Positions 30,750 through 40,647 of a stretch of DNA of 64,000 nucleotides are shown one piece after another (position 1 is the first letter of the stretch; each line of letters opens with the position of its first letter). The DNA lies in NCBI GenBank assembly GCA_947629245.1, contig CANRDC010000002.1, positions 62,001 to 126,000 on the forward strand, written 5' to 3'. This DNA comes from an uncultured Oscillospiraceae bacterium (GTDB lineage Bacteria; Bacillota; Clostridia; Oscillospirales; Oscillospiraceae). The notes beneath the pieces are model-generated. The model saw only the letters and a program-made list of their open reading frames with translations, was not told the origin of the DNA and searched no databases. The position numbers were made by a program, and so were the translations under genes.

Positions 30750-33242
30750 ATGAAAGCGTCTTTCACCACTAAGCAGAGAGGCAACACCGCGTACCAGAAC
30801 TCATCCACACATGCAAAAGGCTCGCAAGCACTAGCCAGCATGCAAACAGGATGCCTTTACCCGGGGGTCGTAGAGAAGTGCGATATAACGACTGGGATGC
30901 TGGATGTCATTGTCTTGGGGCACCGTATTCCACAAGTTCGTTACTTAGCTGAAATTGTAGCTTCATTCGTAGGAGTGCAGACCGTAGCATTGCCACCGTC
31001 TGGGGCTAACGTGCTTGTCCTCTATTGGCCTGCAGGTAGTTATGCACTGAGCGCAGGTTCCAATATCACAGAAACGAAAGGCGGATGGAATCCTCCTGTG
31101 ACAGGAGATACAGAGTTTGATGTCCTGGAGAAAGGAGAGGCTCTAGCTGTGGAAGGTGATGATGAACGCCAGACGGCTACTGGTTTCCAGCTTCCCTACG
31201 ATATGCTTCCTGGAGAATGGAGCAAGGAGACAGGCATTGGCCCGGCGCTTCGCTTGCTCTACAACTTTGCCCAGATGACAGCAGGTGATCTCGCTAAGGT
31301 TGAGGTGCACCTTATCAATGACATGGTACGCATCATCGACAATGAGTTCAGACATCATCATGTTGCAGGAGATGACATCTATTGGTCCGATGGAGAGCAT
31401 GCCAACAAGGAGGAGCATGTTACCTCCTATTGCTTCGAAGCAGAAGGGAAGCAGGACAAGAGCGAGACATTAGCCAATCAGGAGGGCACAGGGGTCTACA
31501 AGGGCCCGACGAAGGACGATGATCCAAACATGTTCAACGCCACAGGAAGGTGGCGTCTATCGACGTACAAGGGCTTTCTTGGGGACATGATCCACACCTG
31601 GGTCACAAGGCCCACAGAGGTGGCTTCTAACACCATGGACGAGGCGTTCCGTGGCAGCAACTTCCGCCAGTGGATCGGACAGGACGGCACCTTCTTCATC
31701 CAAGCAGGAATGGCAGTACAAATTGAGGTGAACCCGCACCAGGTAGTGCCCGCGATTATCAAGTCGCACATGGATCCTGAGTTCAATCCGAAGGACCAGC
31801 AACTGAAGCTTGAGAGTTCATTCCTGAAGATCTGGGGAGACGGGCCTAAATGGGACGACTTGAAGGTCTCCTGCTGGCAGATGCGCTCGTACCTGAAGTA
31901 CATTCCATTGTGGCATTCTCTTTCCCGGTTCCGCCAGATGGAGCAGAATCAGTACTGTAAGATACCTACTGAAGCGGAAGCCCCGGAATCGAAACCAAAT
32001 GCAGACGAGGAGGACAAGGAGAACGTCAACTCTGGAGCAGATCAGGAGATGGATCCTGCCGGGTATGCCAGCATCGCGATGGACAGGACCGGCAACTTAT
32101 CACTTGTGTCCAACTCCGACACATCCATCATCCTCTCTAACGGCAGCGTCCAGATCGCAGCGCCCGGTAACGTCGAAATTAAGGCCGGAGGTACATTGAA
32201 CCTGCAGGGTCAGAACGTTATTATTCACTCTGCTCTCGATATGGAGATCATGAGCTTCTTTGGCGGGATTTACCAGAAGGCGCGTACTTGCATCCACAAC
32301 CTGTGCGAGAAGGGGAGAATATGGCTGAAATCCGACGCTAAGGAGGATGATACGGATCCTGGGGATTGCCCATTGGATGACGGTCCTGAGGAAGCGAAGA
32401 TCAAGAAGAACGGTATTATACTGGACGCTCCGAAGACCAAGATACTGGCATTTGGGGCCAAAGGCGTTGACGTCGTATCGCGCGAGAAGGAAGGACATAT
32501 CATCTTGCAGGCGAAAGGCGCTGAATCTGATGTGAAAGTTTCCACAACCCAGCATATCCTTATGCGGGCTATTAAGGATTTCAAGGTCAAATGCATGGGG
32601 GCAGGCTTCGGAGCTGTGCGCACGAAGTTCACCAGCATGATGACCAAGTTTGGCGACAATATACTATTCAAAGGAGGTTCTGTGGAATGTAAGGGCAGCA
32701 TTAAGACTATGTCTGTCCAATCAGTAGGCGGCTACATCGGGCCTAGCAAGTACAATGGAGAGAAAGAAAATGTGCCTGAACCTGAACCAGAGGATGGAGA
32801 GACTGATAAGGTAGGAGATGAGGCAAAGGAGCTGGAGGATGAAGACCTGAAGTCAAAGTACGACGAAGAAGAATTCGAGGACAACGACTGGGAGCTACCT
32901 GAGTGGAAACTTAAAGGCGCTGACGAGGTGCTGAAGCCATTAGCGCTTAAGGCTTCATTAGCCGACGACTATGCTACCGGTGAGAGTGGAAGTTCCGAGA
33001 TGACGGAGGTCTATGTCTACGAGACAATGCTTCTTGGCGCTGAACGTACCTCAACATCCAACCTACCATGGCCCGGTAAAGAGGCCAAGATGTTCTGCTA
33101 TATGGGAGGGGAAGTAGAACTCACAGAAAAGTGGGATTCTCAATTCAGTTCCTCGAACATATTGACTAAGGACGACATGGTCCCCTATCCGTACACGTTT
33201 GCATTCTGCAAGCCTGAGGAACTCCGCAGTAAATTTCAATAA
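30750..33242 (+). CDS. Baseplate central spike protein (gp5/VgrG-like)
   Basis: 830 aa. Residues 35-110 fit an OB-fold (GCLYPGVVEKCDITTGMLDVI, then QTVALPPSGANVLVLYWP). Residues 430-510 look like the start of a triple beta-helix (GNLSLVSNSDTSIILSNGSV, APGNVEIKAGGTLNLQGQNV), followed by further repeats such as EKEGHIILQAKGAES, the hallmark of spike needles. The C-terminus carries an acidic linker and a small globular domain. No lysozyme motif is visible. In T4 gp5 lies with the baseplate genes; here it sits between tube and chaperones. Spike identity is well supported by the beta-helix; the exact role is inferred. Confidence 0.68.
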   Translation: MKASFTTKQRGNTAYQNSSTHAKGSQALASMQTGCLYPGVVEKCDITTGMLDVIVLGHRIPQVRYLAEIVASFVGVQTVALPPSGANVLVLYWPAGSYALSAGSNITETKGGWNPPVTGDTEFDVLEKGEALAVEGDDERQTATGFQLPYDMLPGEWSKETGIGPALRLLYNFAQMTAGDLAKVEVHLINDMVRIIDNEFRHHHVAGDDIYWSDGEHANKEEHVTSYCFEAEGKQDKSETLANQEGTGVYKGPTKDDDPNMFNATGRWRLSTYKGFLGDMIHTWVTRPTEVASNTMDEAFRGSNFRQWIGQDGTFFIQAGMAVQIEVNPHQVVPAIIKSHMDPEFNPKDQQLKLESSFLKIWGDGPKWDDLKVSCWQMRSYLKYIPLWHSLSRFRQMEQNQYCKIPTEAEAPESKPNADEEDKENVNSGADQEMDPAGYASIAMDRTGNLSLVSNSDTSIILSNGSVQIAAPGNVEIKAGGTLNLQGQNVIIHSALDMEIMSFFGGIYQKARTCIHNLCEKGRIWLKSDAKEDDTDPGDCPLDDGPEEAKIKKNGIILDAPKTKILAFGAKGVDVVSREKEGHIILQAKGAESDVKVSTTQHILMRAIKDFKVKCMGAGFGAVRTKFTSMMTKFGDNILFKGGSVECKGSIKTMSVQSVGGYIGPSKYNGEKENVPEPEPEDGETDKVGDEAKELEDEDLKSKYDEEEFEDNDWELPEWKLKGADEVLKPLALKASLADDYATGESGSSEMTEVYVYETMLLGAERTSTSNLPWPGKEAKMFCYMGGEVELTEKWDSQFSSSNILTKDDMVPYPYTFAFCKPEELRSKFQ

Positions 33243-33255
33243 ATAACCCATTACT

Positions 33256-34032
33256 ATGCCTGAAGACGAAACAAAAGACATTATGGATACGCCTAATGTA
33301 TCCGAAGCTGAGGAGAACAACCCTACTGCTTCTCCTGCTGCCGACGCGGTTGCCGCGTATTTAGCCCAGAAACGAGCTCAAGAAGAAGAAGAGGCCAAAA
33401 AGACAGCCGAGTCCTTGTTGAGCGGTAAACCCGAGGAGCCCAAAGAAGAGGAGAGCAACGCTCAGCCCAAGGAAGAACGTATCAACCTGCAGTACACATC
33501 GGGATTCGAGTATAACGAGATGGACATCATGGAGCAACAGTCCATCACGATCAACACGCAGGATATCCCGGTCACCCATGAAGATCAGGTAGCCTACCTG
33601 AAGAGCATGCTCAATGATACACCGTTCGAAATAGATATTAGCTTGTATGGCGGGCAGATGACGATTCATGCGCGTGCTGTATCTGTCTATGAACAGCAGG
33701 TGGCAGCAGTAGCAGCATTCAATGAGACTATAAACTCTGAAAACTCCGGGCTGGCAGCTATCCTAGCACCGACCTTTATGCAGAAGGTTCGTATTGCACT
33801 CCAGTTGCGTTCGTGCAATGGTTTCATAATCAGCGACATGGCATTCAAGCCTGAACCGAACAAGCTGAAGGAACATGTAAAGCTACTTACTGAGAAATCA
33901 GACGAAATCCTCGGAGGAACATCTGCTGCCCGGTGGAATGCTTACATTTACGCGCTTAATATCTTTGAGCACAAGCTGACGAAACTCAATGAAATGGCGC
34001 TTAACCGGGATTTTTTAAGTCCAGGCGATTAA
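33256..34032 (+). CDS. Tail assembly chaperone, short form
   Basis: 258 aa. The N-terminus is Ala/Glu/Lys-rich, then a mixed region around EFEIDISLYGGQMTIHARA-like sequence. It precedes the tape measure gene by one gene, the canonical place of gpG-like chaperones. Translation ends at TAA 34030-34032. Fifteen nt earlier sits a T TTT TTA heptamer in frame, so a fraction of ribosomes should shift to -1 and make a 404-aa fusion with the next frame. The chaperone keeps the tape measure in solution and recruits tube subunits. Confidence 0.75.
   Translation: MPEDETKDIMDTPNVSEAEENNPTASPAADAVAAYLAQKRAQEEEEAKKTAESLLSGKPEEPKEEESNAQPKEERINLQYTSGFEYNEMDIMEQQSITINTQDIPVTHEDQVAYLKSMLNDTPFEIDISLYGGQMTIHARAVSVYEQQVAAVAAFNETINSENSGLAAILAPTFMQKVRIALQLRSCNGFIISDMAFKPEPNKLKEHVKLLTEKSDEILGGTSAARWNAYIYALNIFEHKLTKLNEMALNRDFLSPGD
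34011..34017 (+). promoter_or_regulatory. Programmed -1 ribosomal frameshift site (T TTT TTA)
   Basis: In the zero frame the codons are GAT TTT TTA AGT; the heptamer T TTT TTA fits X-XXY-YYZ slippage. After the slip the frame reads AAG TCC AGG CGA TTA AGA, joining directly to the downstream ORF. The 34020-34100 segment, with CTCGCG and GGGTACCC-type complementary stretches, could fold but I did not model it. Confidence 0.82.
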
Positions 34033-34469
34033 GACCGTATCTTCTCGCGTATCGTCTGGGGTTGCTCAGAGAAGGGTACCCACAAGGGTTAGCGTCCCGT
34101 ATCCGCGAACTGTATATGCGTGATATGGTACGTATGGAGCAGATTGTAGAGGCACGGATGGAACATGTACAAATTGCAGCAACATTATTAGGTCCGAATG
34201 TTGACCTCAAGAAGTTTAAATCCGTCAATGATACCTTCAACAATGATATTGACGCGACAGCCTCCTTGAGAGAATATGCTCTCTTCTATGCCAGAGAACA
34301 AGAAATTGTGCGGGAAAGTATAGCTGGGGCCATGATGAAAGCCTTTGAACGTATGAAAAAAGATGGTACAATAGACGCGTTCAAGAAAAGAGTGGCTGAA
34401 GCTCGCGCTCGCATTCACGCTAACGATCCTCAGCCCACTCGTAAAAAACGTACTAAGACCAATGCCTAG
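34017..34469 (+). CDS. Tail assembly chaperone, frameshift extension (GT-like)
   Basis: Expressed as the C-terminal 150 residues of a fusion with the gene at 33256. The -1 frame is open from the slippery site and reads LRPYLLAYRLGLLREGYPQG, and it has no convincing start of its own (the ORF-track start at 34062 is a TTG inside the gene). The rest is helical and basic, ending TRKKRTKTNA. Its stop overlaps the tape measure start. This organisation matches lambda G/GT and similar chaperone pairs in many phages. Separate translation from the TTG cannot be excluded. Confidence 0.78.
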   Translation, partial: KSRRLRPYLLAYRLGLLREGYPQGLASRIRELYMRDMVRMEQIVEARMEHVQIAATLLGPNVDLKKFKSVNDTFNNDIDATASLREYALFYAREQEIVRESIAGAMMKAFERMKKDGTIDAFKKRVAEARARIHANDPQPTRKKRTKTNA

Positions 34470-37400
34470 TATCACGCAAAGCATGCTGGATATCATTGCG
34501 AACCAATCGCAATACAACAGCAACCAGGTAAATGGAATGGCTAATGTCATTGCCAAGTACTTCGGTGTAGCGGGACTCAAAGACCTGCCTAAAGGCATGC
34601 AGGATGTGATTAAGCAAGGCATGTACGTCTTGTCCAACAACTACGGGGACAAGATGGGCATCTTGAACCAGGGCAATTTGTTTGCCAACATGCACCAAGC
34701 TATCCTGTCCGGAGGCCCGATGCGGAGTTCAGGACTGGGTGGAAACCTGATCAGTTCTGCTTCAGGCGCAGGCGCCAGGTCTGTACAGATGGCTGACATC
34801 ATGACAAAAGTAGCAGGGGACTACTTTGCCACGAAGGATGGGGCAGAGCGTATCAGCAACACGCATGGTATGTCGTCCCAGCTATTTGAGGGATACGCCG
34901 CAGGCGTGATGAGGGAACGCGGTATTAATGACGACGACATCAAGACTGTCGTATCTAAAGGCCGAGGCGCTGAAAGTTTGAGAAAAACTTTGGCAGAAGC
35001 TAAGAAGAACGGTGTCGACACCAACAGCCAGCAGTACGAGACCATGGTCGACATCTACCGCGTTACCCGGGAACGCGAGAAGAAGATGAAGTCCATGTCA
35101 CAGTACAAGGAACTTCAAGAGGAGGAGAAGAAGCTCAAGAAGTTCGAGAGCATGGATCAGAAGAAGATGACGTCTGAGGAGCGCGAGGAAGCCAGGAAAA
35201 CGGCTAAACGCGTGCACGAGATCAGGTCATCTCTCGACAGGCAAGTGGACAAGGCCTTGGAGGGCACAGAACTTGAGGAAGAGACAATCGACGGCAAGAG
35301 GGTAGGAAAGAAGAAGATCTCATCGGCCGACCTCACAGCTGCCCGGCAGCAGCAGTGGAAAGGCGGCACGCAGGCGGAGATGATCACGAAGGATGCTGTG
35401 AAGGATGTCCATGAAGCCTTACGTGCCGGGTCGAAGAATATAGCGGAGTTGGAGAAGATGTTTGGCACGAGTGAATTCAGTGAATTGCAGAACATGGCCA
35501 AGCAATTAGGCATGGGCTCGCTCACGGATAAGCAGAATGTTGACAAGGTGACACGCAGCATCAAGCAGGCGCAGGTGCTCGCAGAGAAGACAGGAAGGTC
35601 GATCCAGTCGATCATGAACGAGCAAGGCTCGCTTGCTAGTGCTTACTCCAGGATATATGGAGGTGAATATCGTGTCGATAACAAGGCTGTAGCAAGAACG
35701 CAGCGCATATCAGAAGAGGCAGGAGCTGCATCAGCTGAAGCAGGTATAGGCGGCACTAAGGAAGAGGTTGCAGCGGGGCAAGTAGCGTCTGATGCCGCTG
35801 CCATGGAGGAGACGAAGAACATTTCCGCGTTGAAGTACACATTACACAGCGATAAAGCTGTATCTCTTTCAAAAGAAGCAAAAGAAAGTGGTGCTGATCT
35901 TGAGGCTCGTATCGACGAAGCTTTAAATAGTGGGGATTACGAGGCTATAGCTGCGTTAGATGCCGAGGCAGGACAATGGGTAAGTACCTACGGCGATATG
36001 AATGCTTATAAGCAGCTGAACGCTAATAAAGAGTTTGGCAGCGATATAGCAGGGAAATATCAAATGTCTCGTGTTTTGTCGAATGTTCAAGAGGACATGG
36101 GCAATCTCACGCAGGAGCAGATACAAGGTATGGCGCAGAATGGCACGGATATCACATCTGAGAAGACTCAGGGCCAGATTCTGTCTGCGTTAAAGAATGT
36201 TAGCAACAGTACGCTCAACCGCATCAATAAAGCTGCTGAGAAGTCTCCTGAAGCCATGGAGAAAGAAATCAATTCCATACTTGAGGAAGCTAAGGGGACG
36301 ATGTCTGAGGAAGACTACGCCGAATTTGAAAAATCGGTGAGAGGTATTCAAGAAATGGGCGCTGGAGGACGTAAATATCTTACGTCGAAAGCGTATGATA
36401 AAGACAATGAAGGACGGGAAACTCTTGAGTCTAAGATGAAGAATGAGACAGCTATCAGCAAGAAGATCTTGGACGACACGTTGGCAGAAGGTGAAGAAGT
36501 ACAGAAGACCGGCGTGCAGTCAGCTATCGCAGGGGCATTAGCCGGGGATAAGGCTATTACGAACAGGGACGCCGCCTTGCAGTACATGGTGGATAAAGGC
36601 TATGTCGGTGAAAATGGCTTTGTGGGGCAGAAGGAGATTGAGAAGATGAATAAAGAGGACTCCGGCATGTTCGCCCTGCAGCTCGACACGGAAACCGGAG
36701 CTATTAAGAACACGGACGCCCTCGATAAAGAGATCACACTCCCGGATGGATCGAAAGTGCCGCTATGGAAGGCTATGGGACTTGGAGAGACGAAGGAGGA
36801 GGCCCTTAAAAACGCGAAGGACACGAATAAGGTAGCTCAAGGCATGCAGGAGTTAAGCAAACAGGGAATATCGTCTGCAGGCCTTGGAAATGGTAATGTG
36901 GCGTTCTTTGACCAGAAGTCTATGGACGAGCGCACGGATATGATGGAAGAGCAGCGCCAGCTCCAGAAGGAATCTCGTAAGCGTATCAATGCTTATAACA
37001 CGAATGGAGAGCGTATCTCAGATGCTGAGTTTGACGAGAACGGCAAGCTCAAATCCGCCACAGTAGATGGTAAGAAATACGAGGGTAGGGAATTGGAGAA
37101 GAAGTTGAAAGATGTGGCTTCTAAGGACACGAAGATTCAGAATGCGCTGGCCGGGTTGGATAATGAGTATGGTGAAGCCGCTAGAAAAACGCAGGCGCAT
37201 GATCAGTTTGTGAACTCTTTAGTTGGCGGTGCCGGACTTACTGGAGATGAGGAGCTAACAGATGACGACTTCTCAGAAGATAAGTGGGACGATTTGTCTG
37301 AGGAAGAAAAAGCTTCGTATGGGGGACGCAGTAATTATAAGTACCAGCTCGCTATACGCCAGAAATTACAAGAGTCTTATAAGAACCTGAAAGGTGATGC

Positions 37401-37878
37401 TAAAAAGAAGTTCGATGAATATGCTGTGGATTATTTGAAGCGCACAACTGCCAGGAAGCCTGGGGAGTCGGACGAAGATTTTGAGGATCGTATTAAGGAG
37501 AAGGTTGATGACAAAGAACTCACTGCTCGTGAATACGCTAACATTATGTCCGAGCATCGTAAGGAGATCGGATCTCTTGAAGGAGGTAAAAAAGCAAGTG
37601 ATGACTATGGTGTTGTTGCAAAAGCTGAACGGGGCGACTTTCTCAATGAAAAGGGACCACAGAAGTTTTGGGTCAATGGTCACAATCAGACGATAAACAT
37701 GGACGATGTGCGCCGCGATCTTGGCATGGGAGGCGGTCCGGGAGGTCCTGGAGGTCCTGGAGGCGGCGTAGATATGTCGGGGCTGGAAAACTTATTACAG
37801 CCGTTAGCAGCCGTTATTAACTCACTTGGAGGGTGCGTCAACGGACAAGCTCTTCGGGTTACCGAAACATCAGCATAA
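34462..37878 (+). CDS. Tape measure protein
   Basis: 1138 aa, the longest single coding region among the tail genes. Predicted nearly all alpha-helical with long charged coiled-coil segments (REREKKMKSMSQYKELQEEEKKLKKFESM). It directly follows the frameshifted chaperones, the standard position. It has no clear transmembrane helix or lysozyme motif. At roughly 1.5 angstrom per residue it would set a tail of about 170 nm (estimate). The C-terminus is Gly/Pro-rich (GGPGGPGGPGGPGGG) followed by a hydrophobic helix, and the next gene starts with poly-Gly. Confidence 0.82.
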   Translation: MPSITQSMLDIIANQSQYNSNQVNGMANVIAKYFGVAGLKDLPKGMQDVIKQGMYVLSNNYGDKMGILNQGNLFANMHQAILSGGPMRSSGLGGNLISSASGAGARSVQMADIMTKVAGDYFATKDGAERISNTHGMSSQLFEGYAAGVMRERGINDDDIKTVVSKGRGAESLRKTLAEAKKNGVDTNSQQYETMVDIYRVTREREKKMKSMSQYKELQEEEKKLKKFESMDQKKMTSEEREEARKTAKRVHEIRSSLDRQVDKALEGTELEEETIDGKRVGKKKISSADLTAARQQQWKGGTQAEMITKDAVKDVHEALRAGSKNIAELEKMFGTSEFSELQNMAKQLGMGSLTDKQNVDKVTRSIKQAQVLAEKTGRSIQSIMNEQGSLASAYSRIYGGEYRVDNKAVARTQRISEEAGAASAEAGIGGTKEEVAAGQVASDAAAMEETKNISALKYTLHSDKAVSLSKEAKESGADLEARIDEALNSGDYEAIAALDAEAGQWVSTYGDMNAYKQLNANKEFGSDIAGKYQMSRVLSNVQEDMGNLTQEQIQGMAQNGTDITSEKTQGQILSALKNVSNSTLNRINKAAEKSPEAMEKEINSILEEAKGTMSEEDYAEFEKSVRGIQEMGAGGRKYLTSKAYDKDNEGRETLESKMKNETAISKKILDDTLAEGEEVQKTGVQSAIAGALAGDKAITNRDAALQYMVDKGYVGENGFVGQKEIEKMNKEDSGMFALQLDTETGAIKNTDALDKEITLPDGSKVPLWKAMGLGETKEEALKNAKDTNKVAQGMQELSKQGISSAGLGNGNVAFFDQKSMDERTDMMEEQRQLQKESRKRINAYNTNGERISDAEFDENGKLKSATVDGKKYEGRELEKKLKDVASKDTKIQNALAGLDNEYGEAARKTQAHDQFVNSLVGGAGLTGDEELTDDDFSEDKWDDLSEEEKASYGGRSNYKYQLAIRQKLQESYKNLKGDAKKKFDEYAVDYLKRTTARKPGESDEDFEDRIKEKVDDKELTAREYANIMSEHRKEIGSLEGGKKASDDYGVVAKAERGDFLNEKGPQKFWVNGHNQTINMDDVRRDLGMGGGPGGPGGPGGGVDMSGLENLLQPLAAVINSLGGCVNGQALRVTETSA

Positions 37879-37887
37879 CAGAGCAGT

Positions 37888-38442
37888 ATGGACCCATATA
37901 CAGAGAGCCTACTTGCCAATAGTGGCAGTCCTGGAGGCGGAGGAGGCGGAGGAGGCGGTGGTGGTGGCGGAGGATCGATTATACCGACAAAAGCCTTCGC
38001 CGTACGAGTGGTCAAATCTCAGTCTCCTGCTGGCGCCATCAAGTTAGATGGTTTTGACGAACTATTCCAGGACCGTGATAATGAGATTGTTCTCCTGGAC
38101 GGCATCTCTTACCAAGAAAATGACGTCACACTTCCTGTAGTAGCGCTGGATGACAAGCGCGTATTCTATTCATTCGGTAAGAACTTCGGGCAGTTTTCAC
38201 TGAACGGCACCATCTATATCAACAAGTGTGAAGGAGGCATGAGTCAGAAAGTGAAGGAGCTGCAAGATAAGTTTGAGTCCCAACGCGTTTCTGCTAAACC
38301 TTCACCTTGCAACTTGTCTGCATTGCAACTCTCCGCTAAGGTTTACGTTGTAGGGCTTACCATTGGCCAAGCCAACCCGAATACGCAGACCGTATCATTT
38401 GAAGTTCAGTGCACCATAGCGCCAAAAGAAAATAAAGGTTAA
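37888..38442 (+). CDS. Baseplate/tail-tube-like protein with poly-Gly leader, 184 aa
   Basis: Residues 16-29 are 14 consecutive glycines, followed by a beta-rich domain (KAFAVRVVKSQSPAGAIKLDGFDELF, KRVFYSFGKNFGQFSLNGTIYI, VYVVGLTIGQANPNTQTVSFEV). The pattern of a domain made of two beta sheets with a long N-terminal flexible arm fits tail tube initiator or distal tube-like baseplate proteins. It follows the tape measure gene. Identity inferred from position and fold pattern only. Gly repeats use mixed GGA/GGC/GGT codons. Confidence 0.5.
   Translation: MDPYTESLLANSGSPGGGGGGGGGGGGGGSIIPTKAFAVRVVKSQSPAGAIKLDGFDELFQDRDNEIVLLDGISYQENDVTLPVVALDDKRVFYSFGKNFGQFSLNGTIYINKCEGGMSQKVKELQDKFESQRVSAKPSPCNLSALQLSAKVYVVGLTIGQANPNTQTVSFEVQCTIAPKENKG
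37933..37974 (+). repeat. Poly-glycine tract (14 codons)
   Basis: 42 nt of GGN codons, mostly GGA and GGC with three GGT, encoding an unbroken Gly14 linker. Confidence 0.9.
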
Positions 38443-38443
38443 T

Positions 38444-39139
38444 ATGCATAAGTCCATTATCCAGCTTCTGACAGGTCGTGCCTCCGAGTTCTCCATGTTC
38501 CCGGAGTTCAACACATTTTCTCAAGACCTGAAGGAAGATGACACCATACGGTCAGTACGTAAGATTCTCGGTACAGAAGATGAGTACTGGGCTTATTGTG
38601 TTTACCAAATCTGCCGGGCCAATCCTGATATATCGTACGGACCTATTAACGATGCCGATAATGTGATTCTCGACGGAAGGCGTATTGACCTCGTTTGTAA
38701 CGAGAAGCTGGTATCAGATGAGTGTGGCGCTGCCTTGGTGAGACCTATTAGTGATGAGATCCAGACAACGACGCTGGATAGGCAAGCCGTGGCGAAATAC
38801 GATCCACTCACACACACGATGCTTATAGCTTTTGCTGGTACTGTATGGGCAGCGTCGTGTCATTACGCAAAGGACAGGATTTTTGTTTCATGGCCTGAAG
38901 AATTAGGTATACGCGGAGCTTTGCTGGCGCCGGATGAGGTACAAACATTCATCTTGAACCTGCGTCTGTATTATCCTACCAAAGTTGTTGTAGAAGAGGC
39001 GAAATCAAGTGATCTCATCTACCAGATGCTGGAGACTTTTGAGCTGACGCATGCATTCTTCTTTGCCGATTCAAACGAAGAGGCGCTTGCTGTACTTGTA
39101 CGAGCATTACAGCTTTACTCAGACAAACTAAATAGCTGA
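38444..39139 (+). CDS. Hypothetical baseplate-region protein, 231 aa
   Basis: Mixed alpha/beta soluble protein (MHKSIIQLLTGRASEF; VWAASCHYAKDRIFVSWPEE). It is placed between the tube-like gene and the hub candidate with one-base stop-start junctions on both sides (TAATATG and TGATATG), so these three genes are co-translated. No family recognised. Baseplate component by context. Confidence 0.52.
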   Translation: MHKSIIQLLTGRASEFSMFPEFNTFSQDLKEDDTIRSVRKILGTEDEYWAYCVYQICRANPDISYGPINDADNVILDGRRIDLVCNEKLVSDECGAALVRPISDEIQTTTLDRQAVAKYDPLTHTMLIAFAGTVWAASCHYAKDRIFVSWPEELGIRGALLAPDEVQTFILNLRLYYPTKVVVEEAKSSDLIYQMLETFELTHAFFFADSNEEALAVLVRALQLYSDKLNS

Positions 39140-39140
39140 T

Positions 39141-40592
39141 ATGAGTGATCAGGCGATTAAGATCAAGTGTACTGCAAAAATTAAGGGGGAAGAACGCTAT
39201 GTTACTACCCTGCATGCGAACATCGGCGTCGGAGGATTCTGGCCGATTGTAACTGTACAGACGCATCCTAAGAAAGATGCAGAAAATGAGGCAGTCAAGC
39301 TAAGCACATCTGAAGTAGCCCAAGAAATGGGTGAGATTCAGAATAAAATCTTTGAATCCCGTTCAAGCCCGGATTGTGAAATTAATGTCAACTTAGAAGG
39401 TGACGACGAGGCTGGATCATTTGAGTTTAAGGGGTTTCTTACTGGCGGATCTTATGAGTTCGCTGCCGGGAATGTAGGCAAGGAAGAGCAAGCTATACCT
39501 GAGTACGCACTCGTATCGACACTGACGTACAGCATCTACAAACAAGGCACTAAATTTAACGCGCCTGTTAAGCCTGATTTTGAGAGCTCATTTACTGAGT
39601 TCATCAAGCAATGCTGCGAAGAGCTTGAAAAGAACTGGAAGGAAGATCCCAAAGCACAGCAGGAGCTCAATAAGGCTGTAGCTCAAAAGCAGCATGAAAT
39701 GAACCAAAAGGTGAAGCAGTATTGGGAGCAGCTTCTTCAAGAGTCAGACGGTGATGATAAATTTGGGTGGCAAGAGGCTTCTGAGGTATTGTCCAATAAG
39801 AAAAAAGGCGGAGACGTCAAACTGCGGCAACGCATCATGGACATCCTCCTAGGCGTAGATGGACCATTTGAGTCTACCATCATGCAGATTGCGGAAGAAT
39901 TCCAGCTTGTCTATATCCCGCAATGGGACAAGATTGGGATGTTCAAAAACAAGTACAACCTAATGAAGGATCCCGAAGATCTTGAGGTAGATATTATACA
40001 GCTGCACTGTACAGGATCTAACGGTATGTCCTTGTTCCCGATCAAGTACGTCGCTGTGGTACCTCCGCAAGGCCAGCGGTATAACGACAAAAAGCAAGCG
40101 TCTAACTTCATTGCTTACCCGGAAGAAGGCATGAAAGAAGGAGGCTCCATGCTGCGGTCGCATGGCCCTTTGTGGATTGCTCCATTCACAGCAGTACAAA
40201 AGATGGCCAAAGATGGCAAGACTGCTCCGCGGCGAGAGAAAGAGTGCGATCCGAACAAAGCGAAGGAAGGTCCGCAAGAAGCCGCTGATGATGCAAAAAG
40301 TGCAAATGAGAAGATTTATGACATCTTCAAGAAATGGGCGCAAGCTGATTATGTCTTTCAAGCATTATCCGGATCGCAGGCTACGGTTTGTATACCATTA
40401 AACTTTAATATAGAACTTGGTAAAGGCTATGTGGTTAAGACCAAGAAGGACAGCACGGAACTGTTTACAGGCATGCTGACTAACATTCAGCACACGATCA
40501 CGACGGGCAATGGTAAGAATCCTCAAGCAATGACACAGCTGACGTTCTCTAACGTGTGTTTCCCAGGATTTACACTGCCAGGTGCAGACTGA
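39141..40592 (+). CDS. Baseplate hub candidate, 483 aa
   Basis: A large alpha/beta protein with a long helical insertion (about 145-205, KQCCEELEKNWKEDPKAQQELNK and so on) and a C-terminal beta domain (GKGYVVKTKKDSTELFTGML, then TNIQHTITTGNGKNPQAMTQLTFSNV) similar in pattern to hub proteins of the gp27/late-control-D type, where a strand-turn-strand with a 'G..V.V' start ends the hub. It follows tape measure, tube-like and unknown gene. There is no lysozyme motif. The hub assignment is a moderate guess. Confidence 0.42.
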   Translation: MSDQAIKIKCTAKIKGEERYVTTLHANIGVGGFWPIVTVQTHPKKDAENEAVKLSTSEVAQEMGEIQNKIFESRSSPDCEINVNLEGDDEAGSFEFKGFLTGGSYEFAAGNVGKEEQAIPEYALVSTLTYSIYKQGTKFNAPVKPDFESSFTEFIKQCCEELEKNWKEDPKAQQELNKAVAQKQHEMNQKVKQYWEQLLQESDGDDKFGWQEASEVLSNKKKGGDVKLRQRIMDILLGVDGPFESTIMQIAEEFQLVYIPQWDKIGMFKNKYNLMKDPEDLEVDIIQLHCTGSNGMSLFPIKYVAVVPPQGQRYNDKKQASNFIAYPEEGMKEGGSMLRSHGPLWIAPFTAVQKMAKDGKTAPRREKECDPNKAKEGPQEAADDAKSANEKIYDIFKKWAQADYVFQALSGSQATVCIPLNFNIELGKGYVVKTKKDSTELFTGMLTNIQHTITTGNGKNPQAMTQLTFSNVCFPGFTLPGAD

Positions 40593-40608
40593 TACATTTT
40601 TTGGATTT

Positions 40609-40641
40609 TTGACTGGTAATTCATCCCTATCTATGTAGAAT
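40609..40641 (+). promoter_or_regulatory. Promoter of the fibre paralogue operon
   Basis: TTGACT at 40609-40614 is 17 nt from TATGTA, or 21 nt from TAGAAT (40636-40641). TAGAAT then AGCCAC leads to the GTG start at 40648 with 6 nt, the same spacing as other leaderless genes here. The AGCCACGTG junction is shared with the gene at 53170. Confidence 0.5.
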
Positions 40642-40647
40642 AGCCAC

